Of a DNA stretch of 63,976 bases, positions 50,551-60,068 are shown in pieces. Position 1 is the first letter of the stretch. Every line of letters starts with the position of its first letter. Made by a program: the position numbers and the translations under genes. Under the pieces are notes generated by a model. That model saw nothing but the letters and a program-made list of their open reading frames with translations. It did not search any database and had not been told where the DNA came from. The DNA is taken from assembly GCA_045661205.1 (NCBI GenBank), contig JAZRFE010000013.1:1-63976 (forward strand). Direction: 5' to 3'. Origin of the DNA: HGM04593 sp045661205 (GTDB taxonomy: Bacteria; Bacteroidota; Bacteroidia; Bacteroidales; Bacteroidaceae).

Positions 50551-51222
50551 TTATTTCTTACGAACAAGCACTCTGTCTATCATGCCGTACTCCTGGGCTT
50601 CTTGTGCAGTCATCCAGTAGTCGCGGTCGCTATCTGCCCACACCTTGTCGTATGGCTGATGGCTGTGGTCGGCGATGATAGTGTAGAGTTCTTTCTTCAA
50701 TTTCTGAATTTCGCGCGCTGTGATTTCAATGTCGCTTGCCTGTCCTTGCGCGCCACCCATAGGCTGATGAATCATCACCCTGCTGTGTGTCAGAGCCGAG
50801 CGTTTGCCCTCGGCACCCGCAACAAGCAACACCGCAGCCATACTCGCAGCCATGCCGGTACAGATTGTAGCGACATCGCTGCCAATATACTGCATTGTAT
50901 CGTAAATACCCAAGCCTGCGCTCACCGAGCCACCGGGAGAGTTGATATAGATTGAAATATCCTTCCCGCTATCGACCGAGTCGAGGTAGAGCAGCTGCGC
51001 CTGCAAGGTATTTGCTGTGTAGTCATCGATAGGAGTTCCCAAAAAGATAATTCTATCCATCATCAAACGCGAAAATACATCCATCTGAGTAACATTGAGC
51101 TGTCGCTCTTCGAGGATATAAGGATTGAGATACTGCGACTGAGCCTTAAGCACATCGTCGAGCACCATACTGTTTATTCCCAAATGCCCTGTGGCATATT
51201 TTCTAAAATCATCTTTCATCAT
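50551..51222 (-). CDS. clpP: ATP-dependent Clp protease proteolytic subunit
   Basis: 223 residues. Catalytic triad motifs: Ser in GMAASMAAVLL, His in THSRVMIHQPMGGAQGQASD and Asp in DHSHQPYDKVWADSDRDYWM region. The N-terminal SRLMMDRIIFLGTPIDDYTAN pattern is ClpP. Slightly longer than the E. coli enzyme because of a ~20-residue N-terminal extension. Confidence 0.98.
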   Translation of the reverse strand: MMKDDFRKYATGHLGINSMVLDDVLKAQSQYLNPYILEERQLNVTQMDVFSRLMMDRIIFLGTPIDDYTANTLQAQLLYLDSVDSGKDISIYINSPGGSVSAGLGIYDTMQYIGSDVATICTGMAASMAAVLLVAGAEGKRSALTHSRVMIHQPMGGAQGQASDIEITAREIQKLKKELYTIIADHSHQPYDKVWADSDRDYWMTAQEAQEYGMIDRVLVRKK

Positions 51223-51262
51223 AACAAATCATCAATTTAGGTTCTCTATTATACTATATATA

Positions 51263-52609
51263 TTAATCGTTCTCGGCTACCTTTTTGTTGAAGTCCTCGA
51301 TAGAAACTTCTTCCTCTACGAGAGTAACAGCCTCCTTGATTACAGAGATAAGCTTAACATCGATAGCTCTGTTCACGAGCATCTCTCTTGTCTTCTCTTG
51401 CTTAATCATCTCCTTAGCATAGTTCTCGAGGAGCTCATCGGGTACATTACCCATGCCGTACTGAGCGAACTGAGCACGTGTAGCCTCTTTTGCTGCGCCG
51501 AGGATATCCTCTTCGCCAAGCTTGATACCGGCCTTCTTCACCATCTGCTCTTTGATGAGGTGCCATGAGAGCTCTGTAAGGCTCTTTTGGAATGTCTCGT
51601 CGTCGATAGTAGCATTCTCATCAGCGCGGTTAGCCATCATAAGCTCGCGGAGGATCTCCTCGTTGAACTCCATCTTGCCTACGCGGTTCATGAGATATGT
51701 GCGTGCATCGAGCATCATCTTGTAGTCGCTCTCAACCTCGAAACGTGCAGCGATATCCTCTTTGATTCTTGCGCGGAACTCCTCCTCACTCTTCACTGCA
51801 TCCTTGCCGAATGCTGCGTCAAACACATTCTGGTTGAGTTCGCTTGCGACGAAACGTGTAATCTCTGTGATTGTGAAGTTGAAATCGCCTGTAACCTCAG
51901 CAACTTTCTCTTTCTCAATCTTCAAGAGCGATGTAAGCTCTGCTGCATTGCCATCGTATGCTGTGTTGGGGTTGAATGTAACAACGTCGCCAACTTTTTT
52001 GCCATCGAAGAGAGCCTTCTGCTCGTCGTTCTTCATGTAAGAAGGCATCATCACTGCATCCTTAACCTCGATACCACCCTCGGCAACCTCGGCGATAGAA
52101 CCCTTGATCATGTCACCATTCTCGTAAGCCTCTACCTGCTTGTACTCGCCACAACGCTGAGCGTAAGCCTTAATCTGACCCTCGATCATCTCGTCTGTGG
52201 GCTGTATTTTGTAGTAAGCAATGTTGTCCTCTTTTGTAAGAGTAGCGTCGAACTGGGGAGCAAGTGCAATACGGAACTCGAAATCGAAGTCTGTGCCGTT
52301 AGCCAGGTCTATTGTGCTCTGCTGCTCTGCATCGGGCAGAGGCTCACCCAACATATCTACATTGTTCTCTTTGATATACTCGAAAATCTTTGTCTGCAAC
52401 AATTTGTTGATTTCCTCGGCCTTAACAGACACACCATACTGTTTCTTGATTAAGCCCATGGGTACCATTCCGGGACGGAAGCCGGGGATATTGGCCTTCT
52501 GTTTGATGTTCTTAAGTGTTTTCTCTACCAACGCAGAATAGTCTGCCTCTTGTACACTAACCACCAAGCGGGCGCTCGTAGCGTCCTGATTTTTCAATGT
52601 AAAATTCAT
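51263..52609 (-). CDS. tig: Trigger factor
   Basis: 448 residues. Ribosome-associated chaperone. The ribosome-binding signature is GFRPGMVPMGLIKKQYG (residues 43-59). The middle (about 150-240) is a degenerate FKBP-like domain, and the helical C-terminal arms run to about 440. First gene of tig-clpP-clpX, behind a full promoter at 52652-52683. Confidence 0.97.
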   Translation of the reverse strand: MNFTLKNQDATSARLVVSVQEADYSALVEKTLKNIKQKANIPGFRPGMVPMGLIKKQYGVSVKAEEINKLLQTKIFEYIKENNVDMLGEPLPDAEQQSTIDLANGTDFDFEFRIALAPQFDATLTKEDNIAYYKIQPTDEMIEGQIKAYAQRCGEYKQVEAYENGDMIKGSIAEVAEGGIEVKDAVMMPSYMKNDEQKALFDGKKVGDVVTFNPNTAYDGNAAELTSLLKIEKEKVAEVTGDFNFTITEITRFVASELNQNVFDAAFGKDAVKSEEEFRARIKEDIAARFEVESDYKMMLDARTYLMNRVGKMEFNEEILRELMMANRADENATIDDETFQKSLTELSWHLIKEQMVKKAGIKLGEEDILGAAKEATRAQFAQYGMGNVPDELLENYAKEMIKQEKTREMLVNRAIDVKLISVIKEAVTLVEEEVSIEDFNKKVAEND

Positions 52610-52651
52610 ATAATCAATAATTATTTAAAATTCTTAGCTAAAATAGAATTG

Positions 52652-52683
52652 CAAAATTACGACATATTAAGCATATTTTCAAA
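52652..52683 (-). promoter_or_regulatory. Promoter of tig-clpP-clpX
   Basis: TAATTTTG (52652-52659), 20 bases, TTTG (52680-52683) on the minus strand. Leader about 35-40 bases. Confidence 0.7.
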
Positions 52684-52822
52684 AAAAAATCCGCTTTTTG
52701 CTTGTCTTTGGAGGCTTTTTGTGTCTATTCCCCAATAATATGTATTAAATTTTATTTAAAAATCACAAAAACGACGGTTTTCGCCACTTTTACGCAACAG
52801 ATGCAATGCTTGAAAGAGGAGG

Positions 52823-52866
52823 CAAAAAAAGTGAGCCGGAAGCTGTTTTCGCGCTCTCGACTCACT
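52823..52866 (-). terminator. Terminator after lptB
   Basis: AGTGAG (52830-52835) pairs with CTCACT (52861-52866), with partial extension inward. The minus-strand tail is TTTTTTTGCC. It lies 20 bases past the lptB stop. Confidence 0.6.
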
Positions 52867-52886
52867 ATGTATTTCAAAAAAGAAAA

Positions 52887-53693
52887 CTAAAAATTCATTG
52901 CTCTTGCGTCGTCTTCCTGGAAGACCTTCTTGCGAAGTTCAAAGGTGCTGCCAAGGTATTTCTCGCGCACGACAGGGTTCTCGGCAAGAACTTCGGGAGT
53001 ACCCTCGAAAAGGATGCGACCCTCGAAAAGAAGATAAGCTCGGTCGGTGATGCTCAACGTCTCCTGCACATTGTGGTCGGTAATGAGAATACCGATATTC
53101 TTATCCTTGAGTTTCCACACAATATATTGAATATCCTCTACCGCAATGGGGTCTACACCGGCAAAAGGCTCGTCGAGCATGATAAATTTGGGATCGATAG
53201 CCAGGCAGCGCGCAATTTCGGTGCGTCGGCGCTCGCCACCCGAGAGACGGTCGCCAAGGTTCTTGCGCACCTTTTCGAGACGAAACTCCTTGATGAGACT
53301 TTCGAGCTTCTCGCGCTGATACTCTTTGGGTTTGTTGGTGAGTTCGAGTACCGAGGCAATATTATCCTCGACCGTCATTTTGCGAAACACACTTGCCTCC
53401 TGTGCCAGATAACCGATACCTATGCGCGCACGCTTGTAGACAGGGAATTTGGTAATCTCGGCATCGTTTAGGTATATATGTCCGTCGTTAGGCACCACAA
53501 GCCCGGTGGTCATGTAAAAAGAGGTGGTTTTTCCCGCACCGTTGGGGCCCAGCAAGCCCACAATCTCGCCCTGCTTCACATTGAACGAAACGTTGTTCAC
53601 AACGGTACGTTTACCATACTTCTTGACCAGATTCTCGGTTCGGAGCACCATGCAATCCTCGGAACCTTTTATAATATTGTCGTTATCCGCCAT
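52887..53693 (-). CDS. lptB: LPS export ABC transporter ATPase LptB
   Basis: 268 residues. Walker A GLLGPNGAGKTTSFY, Q-loop region GIGYLAQEASVFRKM, signature LSGGERRRTEIARC, Walker B FIMLDEPFAGVDPIAVEDIQ, switch His in ITDHNV. The residues after the Walker A and in FAGVDP are those of LptB rather than general ABC proteins. It powers LPS extraction from the inner membrane. An N-terminal extension of about 15 residues precedes the domain. lptC, lptF and lptG are not nearby, which is common. Confidence 0.95.
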   Translation of the reverse strand: MADNDNIIKGSEDCMVLRTENLVKKYGKRTVVNNVSFNVKQGEIVGLLGPNGAGKTTSFYMTTGLVVPNDGHIYLNDAEITKFPVYKRARIGIGYLAQEASVFRKMTVEDNIASVLELTNKPKEYQREKLESLIKEFRLEKVRKNLGDRLSGGERRRTEIARCLAIDPKFIMLDEPFAGVDPIAVEDIQYIVWKLKDKNIGILITDHNVQETLSITDRAYLLFEGRILFEGTPEVLAENPVVREKYLGSTFELRKKVFQEDDARAMNF

Positions 53694-53871
53694 TTATCAA
53701 AAAATACAAATAGTAGTTCAAGTGGCGAAGATAGTGCATTTTTCTCGCATGCCCAAGAATAGAGAGACGCTTTTTGAGGTTAATTAGTCGAAGAATAGCA
53801 ATATTGCAACACTTTTTAGCACTCCAAAAAACATTTACACCGTTTTTCATCGCCAATAAAACAAAAAGCCG

Positions 53872-53879
53872 TAACTTTG
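53872..53879 (+). promoter_or_regulatory. Promoter (-7 element) of mlaE-mlaF
   Basis: TAACTTTG on the plus strand, 67 bases before the mlaE start; the -33 region holds TTTTTC. Confidence 0.5.
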
Positions 53880-53946
53880 TCCGTAACAACAGCGACCATG
53901 CTCGGAGAACAATCCGCAGCAGGTGCAACACCCCAAAAAAGGAAGA

Positions 53947-54696
53947 ATGATTATAGTAGATTCCATAGCAACATTCGGTAAATATCTGATGCTGATGAAG
54001 CGTGTATTTGCGCGCCCCGACAGAGGCCGCATGTTCTTCAAGCAATATATTCGCGAAGCATCACAACTGGGAATAAACTCCATTCCCATCGTTTTGATTA
54101 TCTCGTTCTTCATCGGTGCAGTCATCTGCATACAGATGAAACTGAACGTAGAGAGTGCATGGATGCCTAAATTTGTCACCGGTTATGCCACACGCGAGAT
54201 TATGCTGTTGGAATTTTCGTCATCTATAATGTGTCTGATACTCTCGGGCAAGGTGGGCTCGAACATCACTTCGGAGATTGGAGCCATGCGCGTGACACAG
54301 CAGATAGATGCCCTGGAGATAATGGGCGTAAACTCGGCCAACTATCTCATATTTCCCAAAATAACAGCACTTGTATCGATGATTCCCATTTTGGTGATAT
54401 TCAGCATATTTGCAGGAATCATGGGAGCATACGGCATAAGCATTTTTACCGGCATCATGACTCCCGGCGACCTCACCTATGGCTTGCAATATGAATTTTC
54501 GCAGTGGTACATATGGTGCAGCATCATCAAGTCGTTCTTCTTTGCCTTCATTATCACCTCGGTGGCATCTTTCTACGGCTACACAGTGGAGGGCGGTTCC
54601 ATTGAAGTGGGAAAAGCAAGTACCAACGCAGTTGTCAGTTGCAGCATACTGATACTTTTTGCAGATATAATACTCACTCAACTCCTAATGCAATGA
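53947..54696 (+). CDS. mlaE: MlaE-type lipid transport permease
   Basis: 250 residues minus stop from ATG 53947 (MIIVDSIATFGKYLML). Five to six membrane segments. Diagnostic are YATREIMLLEFSSSIMCLILSGKVGSNITSEIGAMRVTQQIDALEIMGVNSANYLI (quoted as landmark; the EIGAMRVTQQIDAL part is the family core) and the FFFAFIITSVASFYGYTVEGGS end. It is the inner-membrane permease for phospholipid trafficking with MlaF. Its stop overlaps the mlaF start (ATGA). No MCE-domain gene (mlaD) is visible downstream; the window continues with der instead. Confidence 0.93.
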   Translation: MIIVDSIATFGKYLMLMKRVFARPDRGRMFFKQYIREASQLGINSIPIVLIISFFIGAVICIQMKLNVESAWMPKFVTGYATREIMLLEFSSSIMCLILSGKVGSNITSEIGAMRVTQQIDALEIMGVNSANYLIFPKITALVSMIPILVIFSIFAGIMGAYGISIFTGIMTPGDLTYGLQYEFSQWYIWCSIIKSFFFAFIITSVASFYGYTVEGGSIEVGKASTNAVVSCSILILFADIILTQLLMQ

Positions 54697-55445
54697 TAGA
54701 GCTGGAATCCATTTCTAAGAAGTTCGAGTCGCAGGTGATTCTAGACAACATCAATGCCACGTTCGACAACGGCAAGAGCAACCTGATAATAGGACTCAGC
54801 GGTGCGGGAAAGACTGTGCTGCTGAAGTGCATCGTCGGACTGCTGACGCCCGACAAAGGCAAGGTGCTGTACGACGGACGCGACATGGTCACTTTGAGCA
54901 AAAAGGAGCGTCTGCTATTGAGACGCGAAATGGGAATGCTCTTTCAGGGTGCGGCACTCTTCGACTCCATGAGCGTGCTCGAGAATGTTATGTTCCCGCT
55001 CGACATGTTCTCGGACAAAAACCGCGACGAGCGCATCGCGCGCGCCCGTTTCTGTCTCGAGCGAGTGAACATGCTCGACGCACAATATAAAAGCCCTTCG
55101 GAACTGTCGGGAGGTATGCAGAAGCGCGCCGCCATTGCTCGCGCCATCTCCCTGGAGCCTCGTTATCTCTTCTGCGACGAGCCAAACTCGGGACTCGACC
55201 CCAAGACATCACTCATCATCGACGAACTAATCCATGACATTACACGCGAATACAACATCACAACCATAGTAAACACTCACGATATGAACTCTGTGATGGG
55301 CATCGGCGACCACATTATTTTCCTCGCCGGAGGAAAACAATCGTGGGAGGGCAGCAAGGACGAGATACTTCACACCGACAACGACCAACTGAATGAGTTT
55401 CTCTTCTCGTCTGATCTGCTGAGAAAAGTAAAAAAGAACATTTAG
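54693..55445 (+). CDS. mlaF: MlaF-type ABC transporter ATPase
   Basis: 250 residues from ATG 54693 (MIELESISKKF). Walker A GLSGAGKTVLLKC, signature LSGGMQKRAAIARAI, Walker B YLFCDEPNSGLDP, switch His in VVNTHDMNS. Top similarity is to Mla/Ttg2 ATPases by the signature and the GLSGAGKT form. It pairs with MlaE. The longer frame starting at 54639 overlaps mlaE and is not used. Followed by a bidirectional terminator. Confidence 0.93.
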   Translation: MIELESISKKFESQVILDNINATFDNGKSNLIIGLSGAGKTVLLKCIVGLLTPDKGKVLYDGRDMVTLSKKERLLLRREMGMLFQGAALFDSMSVLENVMFPLDMFSDKNRDERIARARFCLERVNMLDAQYKSPSELSGGMQKRAAIARAISLEPRYLFCDEPNSGLDPKTSLIIDELIHDITREYNITTIVNTHDMNSVMGIGDHIIFLAGGKQSWEGSKDEILHTDNDQLNEFLFSSDLLRKVKKNI

Positions 55446-55513
55446 AAAAAGAGGCCTATCGGATTGTAATAAAAAAAGTAATGGTAAGTTCAACCACCAA
55501 CAAGCAAATATAA

Positions 55514-55556
55514 AGTCGGTTCCATACTTCGTAAAAGTACAGAACCGACTATTTTA
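55514..55556. terminator. Bidirectional terminator between mlaF and der
   Basis: AGTCGGTTC (55514-55522) pairs with GAACCGACT (55542-55550). An inner TACTT/AAGTA stem extends it. ATTTTAT follows on the plus strand. Confidence 0.75.
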
Positions 55557-55570
55557 TAATACCGCTACGA

Positions 55571-56884
55571 CTACTTCTGTCTGATATAAATATTCATCGG
55601 TACACCCGAGAAGTTCCATCGTTCGCGTATCTTATTTTCGAGGAAGCGTTTGTAGGGCTCCTTCACATACTGCGGCAAGTTGGCAAAGAAGATGAACGAC
55701 GGAACGCGCACATCGGGCAACTGCATACAATACTTAATCTTAATATATTTACCCTTGATTGAAGGGGGAGGATAAGCCTCGATAAGTGGCAACATCTCTT
55801 CGTTGAACTTAGCCGTAGAAACCTTATTCTTAGAGTTCTTATAAACCTCCTGTGCAAGTTCAAGCACCTTGAACACACGCTGTTTGGTGATTGTAGAGGT
55901 GAAGATGATGGGAAAATCGGTAAAAGGCGCAACGCGCTCGCGGATGGCATTCTCGAAGAATTTCATCACCTTGTCCGACTTATCCTCAACCAAGTCCCAC
56001 TTGTTCACTACCACCACAAGACCCTTCTGGTTGCGCTGGATTATTGAGAAAATATTCAAGTCCTGACTCTCGATACCACGTGTAGCGTCGAGCATCAGAA
56101 TACATATATCCGAATTCTCTATCGCACGAATCGAGCGGAGAACAGAATAATACTCGATATCCTCGTTCACCTTGTTCTTTTTGCGGATACCCGCAGTGTC
56201 CACAAGATAAAAATCGAAACCATATTTGTTGTAACGTGTCAGGATAGAGTCACGCGTGGTTCCTGCAATATTGGTAACAATGTTTCTGTCCTCGCCCAAA
56301 AAGACGTTCACAATGGAGCTTTTACCCACATTGGGACGACCTACCACCGCAAATTTAGGGATATTTGCCTCTACTGTCTCCTCGGCATCTTTCTGAAATT
56401 TAGAAACTACCGCGTCGAGCAAGTCACCTGTACCACTACCGTTTGCCGCCGAAATACAGTACATCTCGTCGAGACCCATCGCGTAAAATTCCGCCGCATA
56501 GTACTGGATGTCATAGTTGTCCACCTTGTTGGCAACCACGATGACAGGCTTTTTGGAACGACGAAGCATAGACGCCATCTCCGAGTCGAGGTCGGTCAGT
56601 CCGTTCTGCGTGTCCACAACAAAGAGAATAACATCGGCCTCTTCCATGGCCATTGTCACCTGTTTTCTGATTTCTCCCTCGAACACATCGTCCGAGTTTA
56701 CTACCCAACCGCCGGTGTCCACCACCGAAAACTCCTTGCTACCCCACAAGCACTTGCCATATTGACGGTCGCGTGTGGTACCTGCCTCGTCGGAGATTAT
56801 CGCCTGCTTAGTCTCGGTCAGGCGGTTGAACAAAGTCGATTTACCCACATTGGGACGACCTACTATTGCTACCAAATTTCCCAT
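55571..56884 (-). CDS. der: Ribosome-assembly GTPase Der (EngA)
   Basis: 437 residues. Two tandem G domains: first with GRPNVGKSTLFNRL (8-21), DTGG and NKVD; second with GRPNVGKSSIVNVF (about 184-197), DTAG and NKWD; then the C-terminal KH-like domain (YCMQLPDVRVPSFIFFANLP, ...RFLENKIRERWNFSGVPM). Needed for 50S assembly. It starts four bases after era ends, so the two GTPase genes are adjacent and probably co-transcribed. Confidence 0.99.
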   Translation of the reverse strand: MGNLVAIVGRPNVGKSTLFNRLTETKQAIISDEAGTTRDRQYGKCLWGSKEFSVVDTGGWVVNSDDVFEGEIRKQVTMAMEEADVILFVVDTQNGLTDLDSEMASMLRRSKKPVIVVANKVDNYDIQYYAAEFYAMGLDEMYCISAANGSGTGDLLDAVVSKFQKDAEETVEANIPKFAVVGRPNVGKSSIVNVFLGEDRNIVTNIAGTTRDSILTRYNKYGFDFYLVDTAGIRKKNKVNEDIEYYSVLRSIRAIENSDICILMLDATRGIESQDLNIFSIIQRNQKGLVVVVNKWDLVEDKSDKVMKFFENAIRERVAPFTDFPIIFTSTITKQRVFKVLELAQEVYKNSKNKVSTAKFNEEMLPLIEAYPPPSIKGKYIKIKYCMQLPDVRVPSFIFFANLPQYVKEPYKRFLENKIRERWNFSGVPMNIYIRQK

Positions 56885-56888
56885 ATTG

Positions 56889-57773
56889 TCAATCCTTTTG
56901 GTTATAGCCGAACATACGCAGTTTCCTGTCGGAATTGCGCCAGTCCTTGTTTACTTTCACAAGTAATTCAATGAATATTTTTTTACCGAAAAACTTCTCA
57001 AGCTCTTTGCGAGCCTCGGTCGCCACCTTTTTGAGTGCCGAACCCTCGTGACCGATGATGATACCCTTTTGTGACTCACGCTCAACAAAGATGTTGGCAC
57101 TGATGTATATGCTGGTGTCGGTCTCTTTGAAAAGTTCAACAGCCGACTCCACCACATAGGGAATCTCCTTGTCGTAGTAGAGAAGAATTTTCTCCCTTAT
57201 TATCTCTGTAACAAAAAAGCGTGCAGGCTTGTCGGTCAGCTGATCCTTGTCGAAGTAGGGAGGGCTGTCGGGCAATAGCTGCATAATTCTTTTCAGCACC
57301 ACATCCACGTTGAACTTCGCCAACGCCGATATTGGCAGAATTTCAGCCTTGGGCAACAGCTCGTGCAACTGCTCCACCCTCTTTGTCAGTTCTACCTGAT
57401 TGCTGAGGTCTATCTTGTTTATGAGCACCAACACAGGAACATCCATCTTGTTCACCTCTTCGATGAACTCCATGTTTTTCTCGGGTGTCTCCACCATGTC
57501 TGTGACGTATAGAAGTACGTCGGCATCGCGCAGAGCCGAACGCGAGAAACGCAGCATCGCCTCTTGCAGCTTGTAGTTGGGTTTCAACACTCCGGGGGTG
57601 TCCGAAAATACTATCTGTGCCTCGTCGGTATTGAGTATACCCATGATGCGGTGGCGTGTAGTCTGTGCCTTAAAAGTGGCAATAGAGATGCGCTCGCCCA
57701 CCAACAAGTTCATCAGCGTGGACTTGCCCACGTTGGGGTTACCGACAATGTTTACAAAACCTGCTTTATGCAT
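56889..57773 (-). CDS. era: GTPase Era
   Basis: 294 residues. G1 GNPNVGKSTLMN, G2 ATFKAQTTRHRI, G3 DTPG, G4 NKID, then a KH domain from about 205 with GSALKKVATEARKELEKFFGKKIFIELLVKVNKDWR (landmark). Binds 16S rRNA 3' end and couples 30S maturation to growth. Upstream leader has a short CGCGTC-AAA-GACGCG hairpin (57789-57803) of unclear role. Confidence 0.98.
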   Translation of the reverse strand: MHKAGFVNIVGNPNVGKSTLMNLLVGERISIATFKAQTTRHRIMGILNTDEAQIVFSDTPGVLKPNYKLQEAMLRFSRSALRDADVLLYVTDMVETPEKNMEFIEEVNKMDVPVLVLINKIDLSNQVELTKRVEQLHELLPKAEILPISALAKFNVDVVLKRIMQLLPDSPPYFDKDQLTDKPARFFVTEIIREKILLYYDKEIPYVVESAVELFKETDTSIYISANIFVERESQKGIIIGHEGSALKKVATEARKELEKFFGKKIFIELLVKVNKDWRNSDRKLRMFGYNQKD

Positions 57774-57803
57774 AAATTAGTTTGGTTTCGCGTCAAAGAC
57801 GCG

Positions 57804-57850
57804 TAAAAAATAAAAAAAACGCACTCAACCATTAATGGATGGTGCGTTTT
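57804..57850 (-). terminator. Terminator after rpmF
   Basis: AAAACGCAC (57816-57824) pairs with GTGCGTTTT (57842-57850), with an inner CCATTAATGG palindrome. The minus-strand tail is a run of T. It separates rpmF from era. Confidence 0.8.
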
Positions 57851-57902
57851 AAATTTCCTACAAAGCCGGAGTTTCAAAAATCGCTACATCCGGCCATTAT
57901 GG

Positions 57903-58088
57903 TTAGACTGCAGCCTGCTTCTCGATAGCGAGCTTGCCTCTGTAATAACCACACGCACCGCAAACGGTGTGATAAACATGCCACTCGCCGCAGTTGGGGC
58001 AGATAGCAAGTGTAGGAGCTACTGCCTTGTCATTTGTTCTTCTCTTGGCAGTTCTTGTCTTTGACTGTCTTCTTTTAGGATGTGCCAT
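57903..58088 (-). CDS. rpmF: 50S ribosomal protein L32
   Basis: 61 residues: AHPKRRQSKTRTAKRRTND then the zinc ribbon CPNCGEWHVYHTVCGACGYYRG with all four Cys present, so the zinc-binding (C+) paralogue. Follows yceD by 11 bases, the standard bacterial pairing. Confidence 0.98.
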   Translation of the reverse strand: MAHPKRRQSKTRTAKRRTNDKAVAPTLAICPNCGEWHVYHTVCGACGYYRGKLAIEKQAAV

Positions 58089-58099
58089 TTTCTTACTTT

Positions 58100-58651
58100 T
58101 TAATTATCTTCTTCAATTTGTAAATTCTTCAAACTCTCCCATCTCGGGTCTATTTCTCTTTCTTGCTGCTCGTCGGCCTCAAAAGTATCATCGTCGGCAT
58201 CGCGACGAGAGTGCTTTTTCAGTTTTCCGGCCATTTCGGTATTGCACTTGCCGGGAGCATGTATACGTTTTGTGGGCAACGCAAGAGCTATAAACTCGTA
58301 TAAATACCACGCGAGATTGATGTCGCCCTCGTATTCGGGTATCACCACTGTATCTCCCTCGTCGGCATAGGTATCGCCCAATTTCACTTTCAGCAGGTTC
58401 TCGGCCTCAACATCCACCTCCATCTCATCGAGACATCTGTCGCAAGGCACAACCACCGTACCCTTTATTGCTATCGCAAAGTCGAAAACATCGCGGTTGT
58501 TCTTTACTGCAACAACGGCCTTGACGGCACCTTTCTGAAATTCCTGACCGTCGATGTCCGCAAAAAACGTATTGTCGAGGTCATACTCCATTTGCAGGGA
58601 AGGTTGTCTCATTCCCTTCAAATCTATTCTAAACTTATCAAATCGTCCCAT
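58100..58651 (-). CDS. yceD: YceD/DUF177 domain protein
   Basis: 183 residues from ATG 58651 (MGRFDKFRIDLKGM). The family core VPCDRCLDEMEVDVEAE is at about residue 82-98, with a second Cys in GKCN. Associated with 23S rRNA processing/accumulation and always next to rpmF. An upstream in-frame ATG (58687) adds a 12-residue extension without family match, so the internal start is used. Confidence 0.93.
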   Translation of the reverse strand: MGRFDKFRIDLKGMRQPSLQMEYDLDNTFFADIDGQEFQKGAVKAVVAVKNNRDVFDFAIAIKGTVVVPCDRCLDEMEVDVEAENLLKVKLGDTYADEGDTVVIPEYEGDINLAWYLYEFIALALPTKRIHAPGKCNTEMAGKLKKHSRRDADDDTFEADEQQEREIDPRWESLKNLQIEEDN

Positions 58652-58779
58652 TTTCCAAAAATCCTCCTCTTTAATAATAAAAATCAATCAACAATAATAG
58701 GAAATACTTGATATTTTCTAAATTTGGCTACAAAGATAAGAATAATTTTTCGAGTAAATGCTCAAAATTAGTAAAATAT

Positions 58780-59937
58780 TCACTTTTTTAATTCTATTCT
58801 GAAGGTTGTACCCTTGCCAAGCTCCGAATTTTTAACAAAAATGCGCCCTTTGTGGTACTGCTCCATGATGCGCTTGGCAAGAGAGAGCCCCAATCCCCAG
58901 CCTCTTTTCTTTGTTGTGTAGCCCGGCTCGAACACCGTAGCGAAACGCGACTTTGGTATTCCTTTACCTGTATCGGAGAGGTCGATTATAGCCTTTTCGT
59001 CGCTCTGCGTGACATTTATAGTGATTGTTCCCTCACCATTCATGGCATCGATGGCATTCTTGCACAGATTCTCGAACACCCACTCGATGAGCGGAGAATT
59101 TATACGCACATATAACGGACGCTTGGTAAAGTTGCATACAAACTGCACCTTGCTCGAACTGCGACGACGTATGTAAGCAACCACCCTTTCGAGCAGCTCC
59201 ACAAGGTCGTCTGACTGCGGTTCGGGAGCAGAGCCTATCTTGGAGAATCGCTCGGCAATGGTGCGCAGACGCGCTACATCCTTCTCCATTTCGGGCAGAA
59301 GTTCGTCGTCGGGATATTTGTCGCGCAGCACCTCGGTCCATGCCATCAGCGAGGAGATGGGAGTACCCAACTGATGCGCGGTCTCTTTGGAAAGTCCCAC
59401 CCACACCCTATCCTGCTCGGCACGTTTGGAACTTAATATAGCCACCAGGCAGACAAGGAAAAAGACAATGGCAACCATCAACTGCACATAGGGATAGTAG
59501 GCAAGTTGCAACAAAATAAGCGAGTCGGAGTAGCACACCTCGATATAATCGTCGGGAGCATCGCCACCCATCTCTATGCGTATAATGTTCCCACTCTCGC
59601 GCATGCCCGACACAAGCCCATGCAACACAGCAAGCGAGTCCTCGCCTGCGGCAATATCAATATTGCGGTAATTGTTTATAGCCCCCTTGGAGTCGGTAAC
59701 AATCACAGGAATGGTGTTGTTGCCATCGAGCACAGTGAGCACAAGGTTAAGGTCGGTATTCTCGTCGGCTTTGCTGAGAGAGCGCATAGCCTCGGCCCAC
59801 ACCTGCATCTTGCGCAGCTCCTCTTGCTTGAGGTCGGTAACAAGACGGTCGGACACAAGCAGCGAAACGCCGGCAATGACGGCGGCACAAATGATAAGAA
59901 GTATTTTTATACGACGGAAACGATTAATCCACTGCAT
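58780..59937 (-). CDS. Orphan sensor histidine kinase
   Basis: 385 residues. Membrane segments about 10-30 and 150-169 enclose a ~120-residue periplasmic sensor region with no recognised domain. No HAMP domain. The H box is GLSKETAHQLGTPISSLMAW (His188), the HisKA_3-like variant common in Bacteroidota. N box NLCKNAIDAM, G boxes DTGKGIP and GWGLGLSLAKRI are intact, so it should be active. No response regulator gene is adjacent, so the partner and signal are unknown. It is bounded by a long hairpin on one side. Confidence 0.92.
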   Translation of the reverse strand: MQWINRFRRIKILLIICAAVIAGVSLLVSDRLVTDLKQEELRKMQVWAEAMRSLSKADENTDLNLVLTVLDGNNTIPVIVTDSKGAINNYRNIDIAAGEDSLAVLHGLVSGMRESGNIIRIEMGGDAPDDYIEVCYSDSLILLQLAYYPYVQLMVAIVFFLVCLVAILSSKRAEQDRVWVGLSKETAHQLGTPISSLMAWTEVLRDKYPDDELLPEMEKDVARLRTIAERFSKIGSAPEPQSDDLVELLERVVAYIRRRSSSKVQFVCNFTKRPLYVRINSPLIEWVFENLCKNAIDAMNGEGTITINVTQSDEKAIIDLSDTGKGIPKSRFATVFEPGYTTKKRGWGLGLSLAKRIMEQYHKGRIFVKNSELGKGTTFRIELKK

Positions 59938-60016
59938 AGTCTTGAACAGGCTCTTTATTGCGCCTAATATTGAAACGTCGGAAAAGGCTTTTTAGTATAT
60001 GCAACCTATTTTATTT

Positions 60017-60057
60017 AAATACGAAGTGGGTGCGCAGTGCGCACCCACTTCGTATTT
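60017..60057 (-). terminator. Long perfect hairpin after the 1192-residue protein gene
   Basis: 19-bp perfect stem (60017-60035 with 60039-60057, loop of three bases), 11 bases past the stop at 60069. The minus-strand continuation is AAATAAAA rather than T, so it may protect the 3' end or terminate by stem strength. Confidence 0.7.
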
Positions 60058-60068
60058 ATAGATTCTTT

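Noticed and set aside
57789..57803. CGCGTC-AAA-GACGCG palindrome before era
   Set aside because: Too short to call an operator or terminator, and no T run follows; noted in the era entry only.
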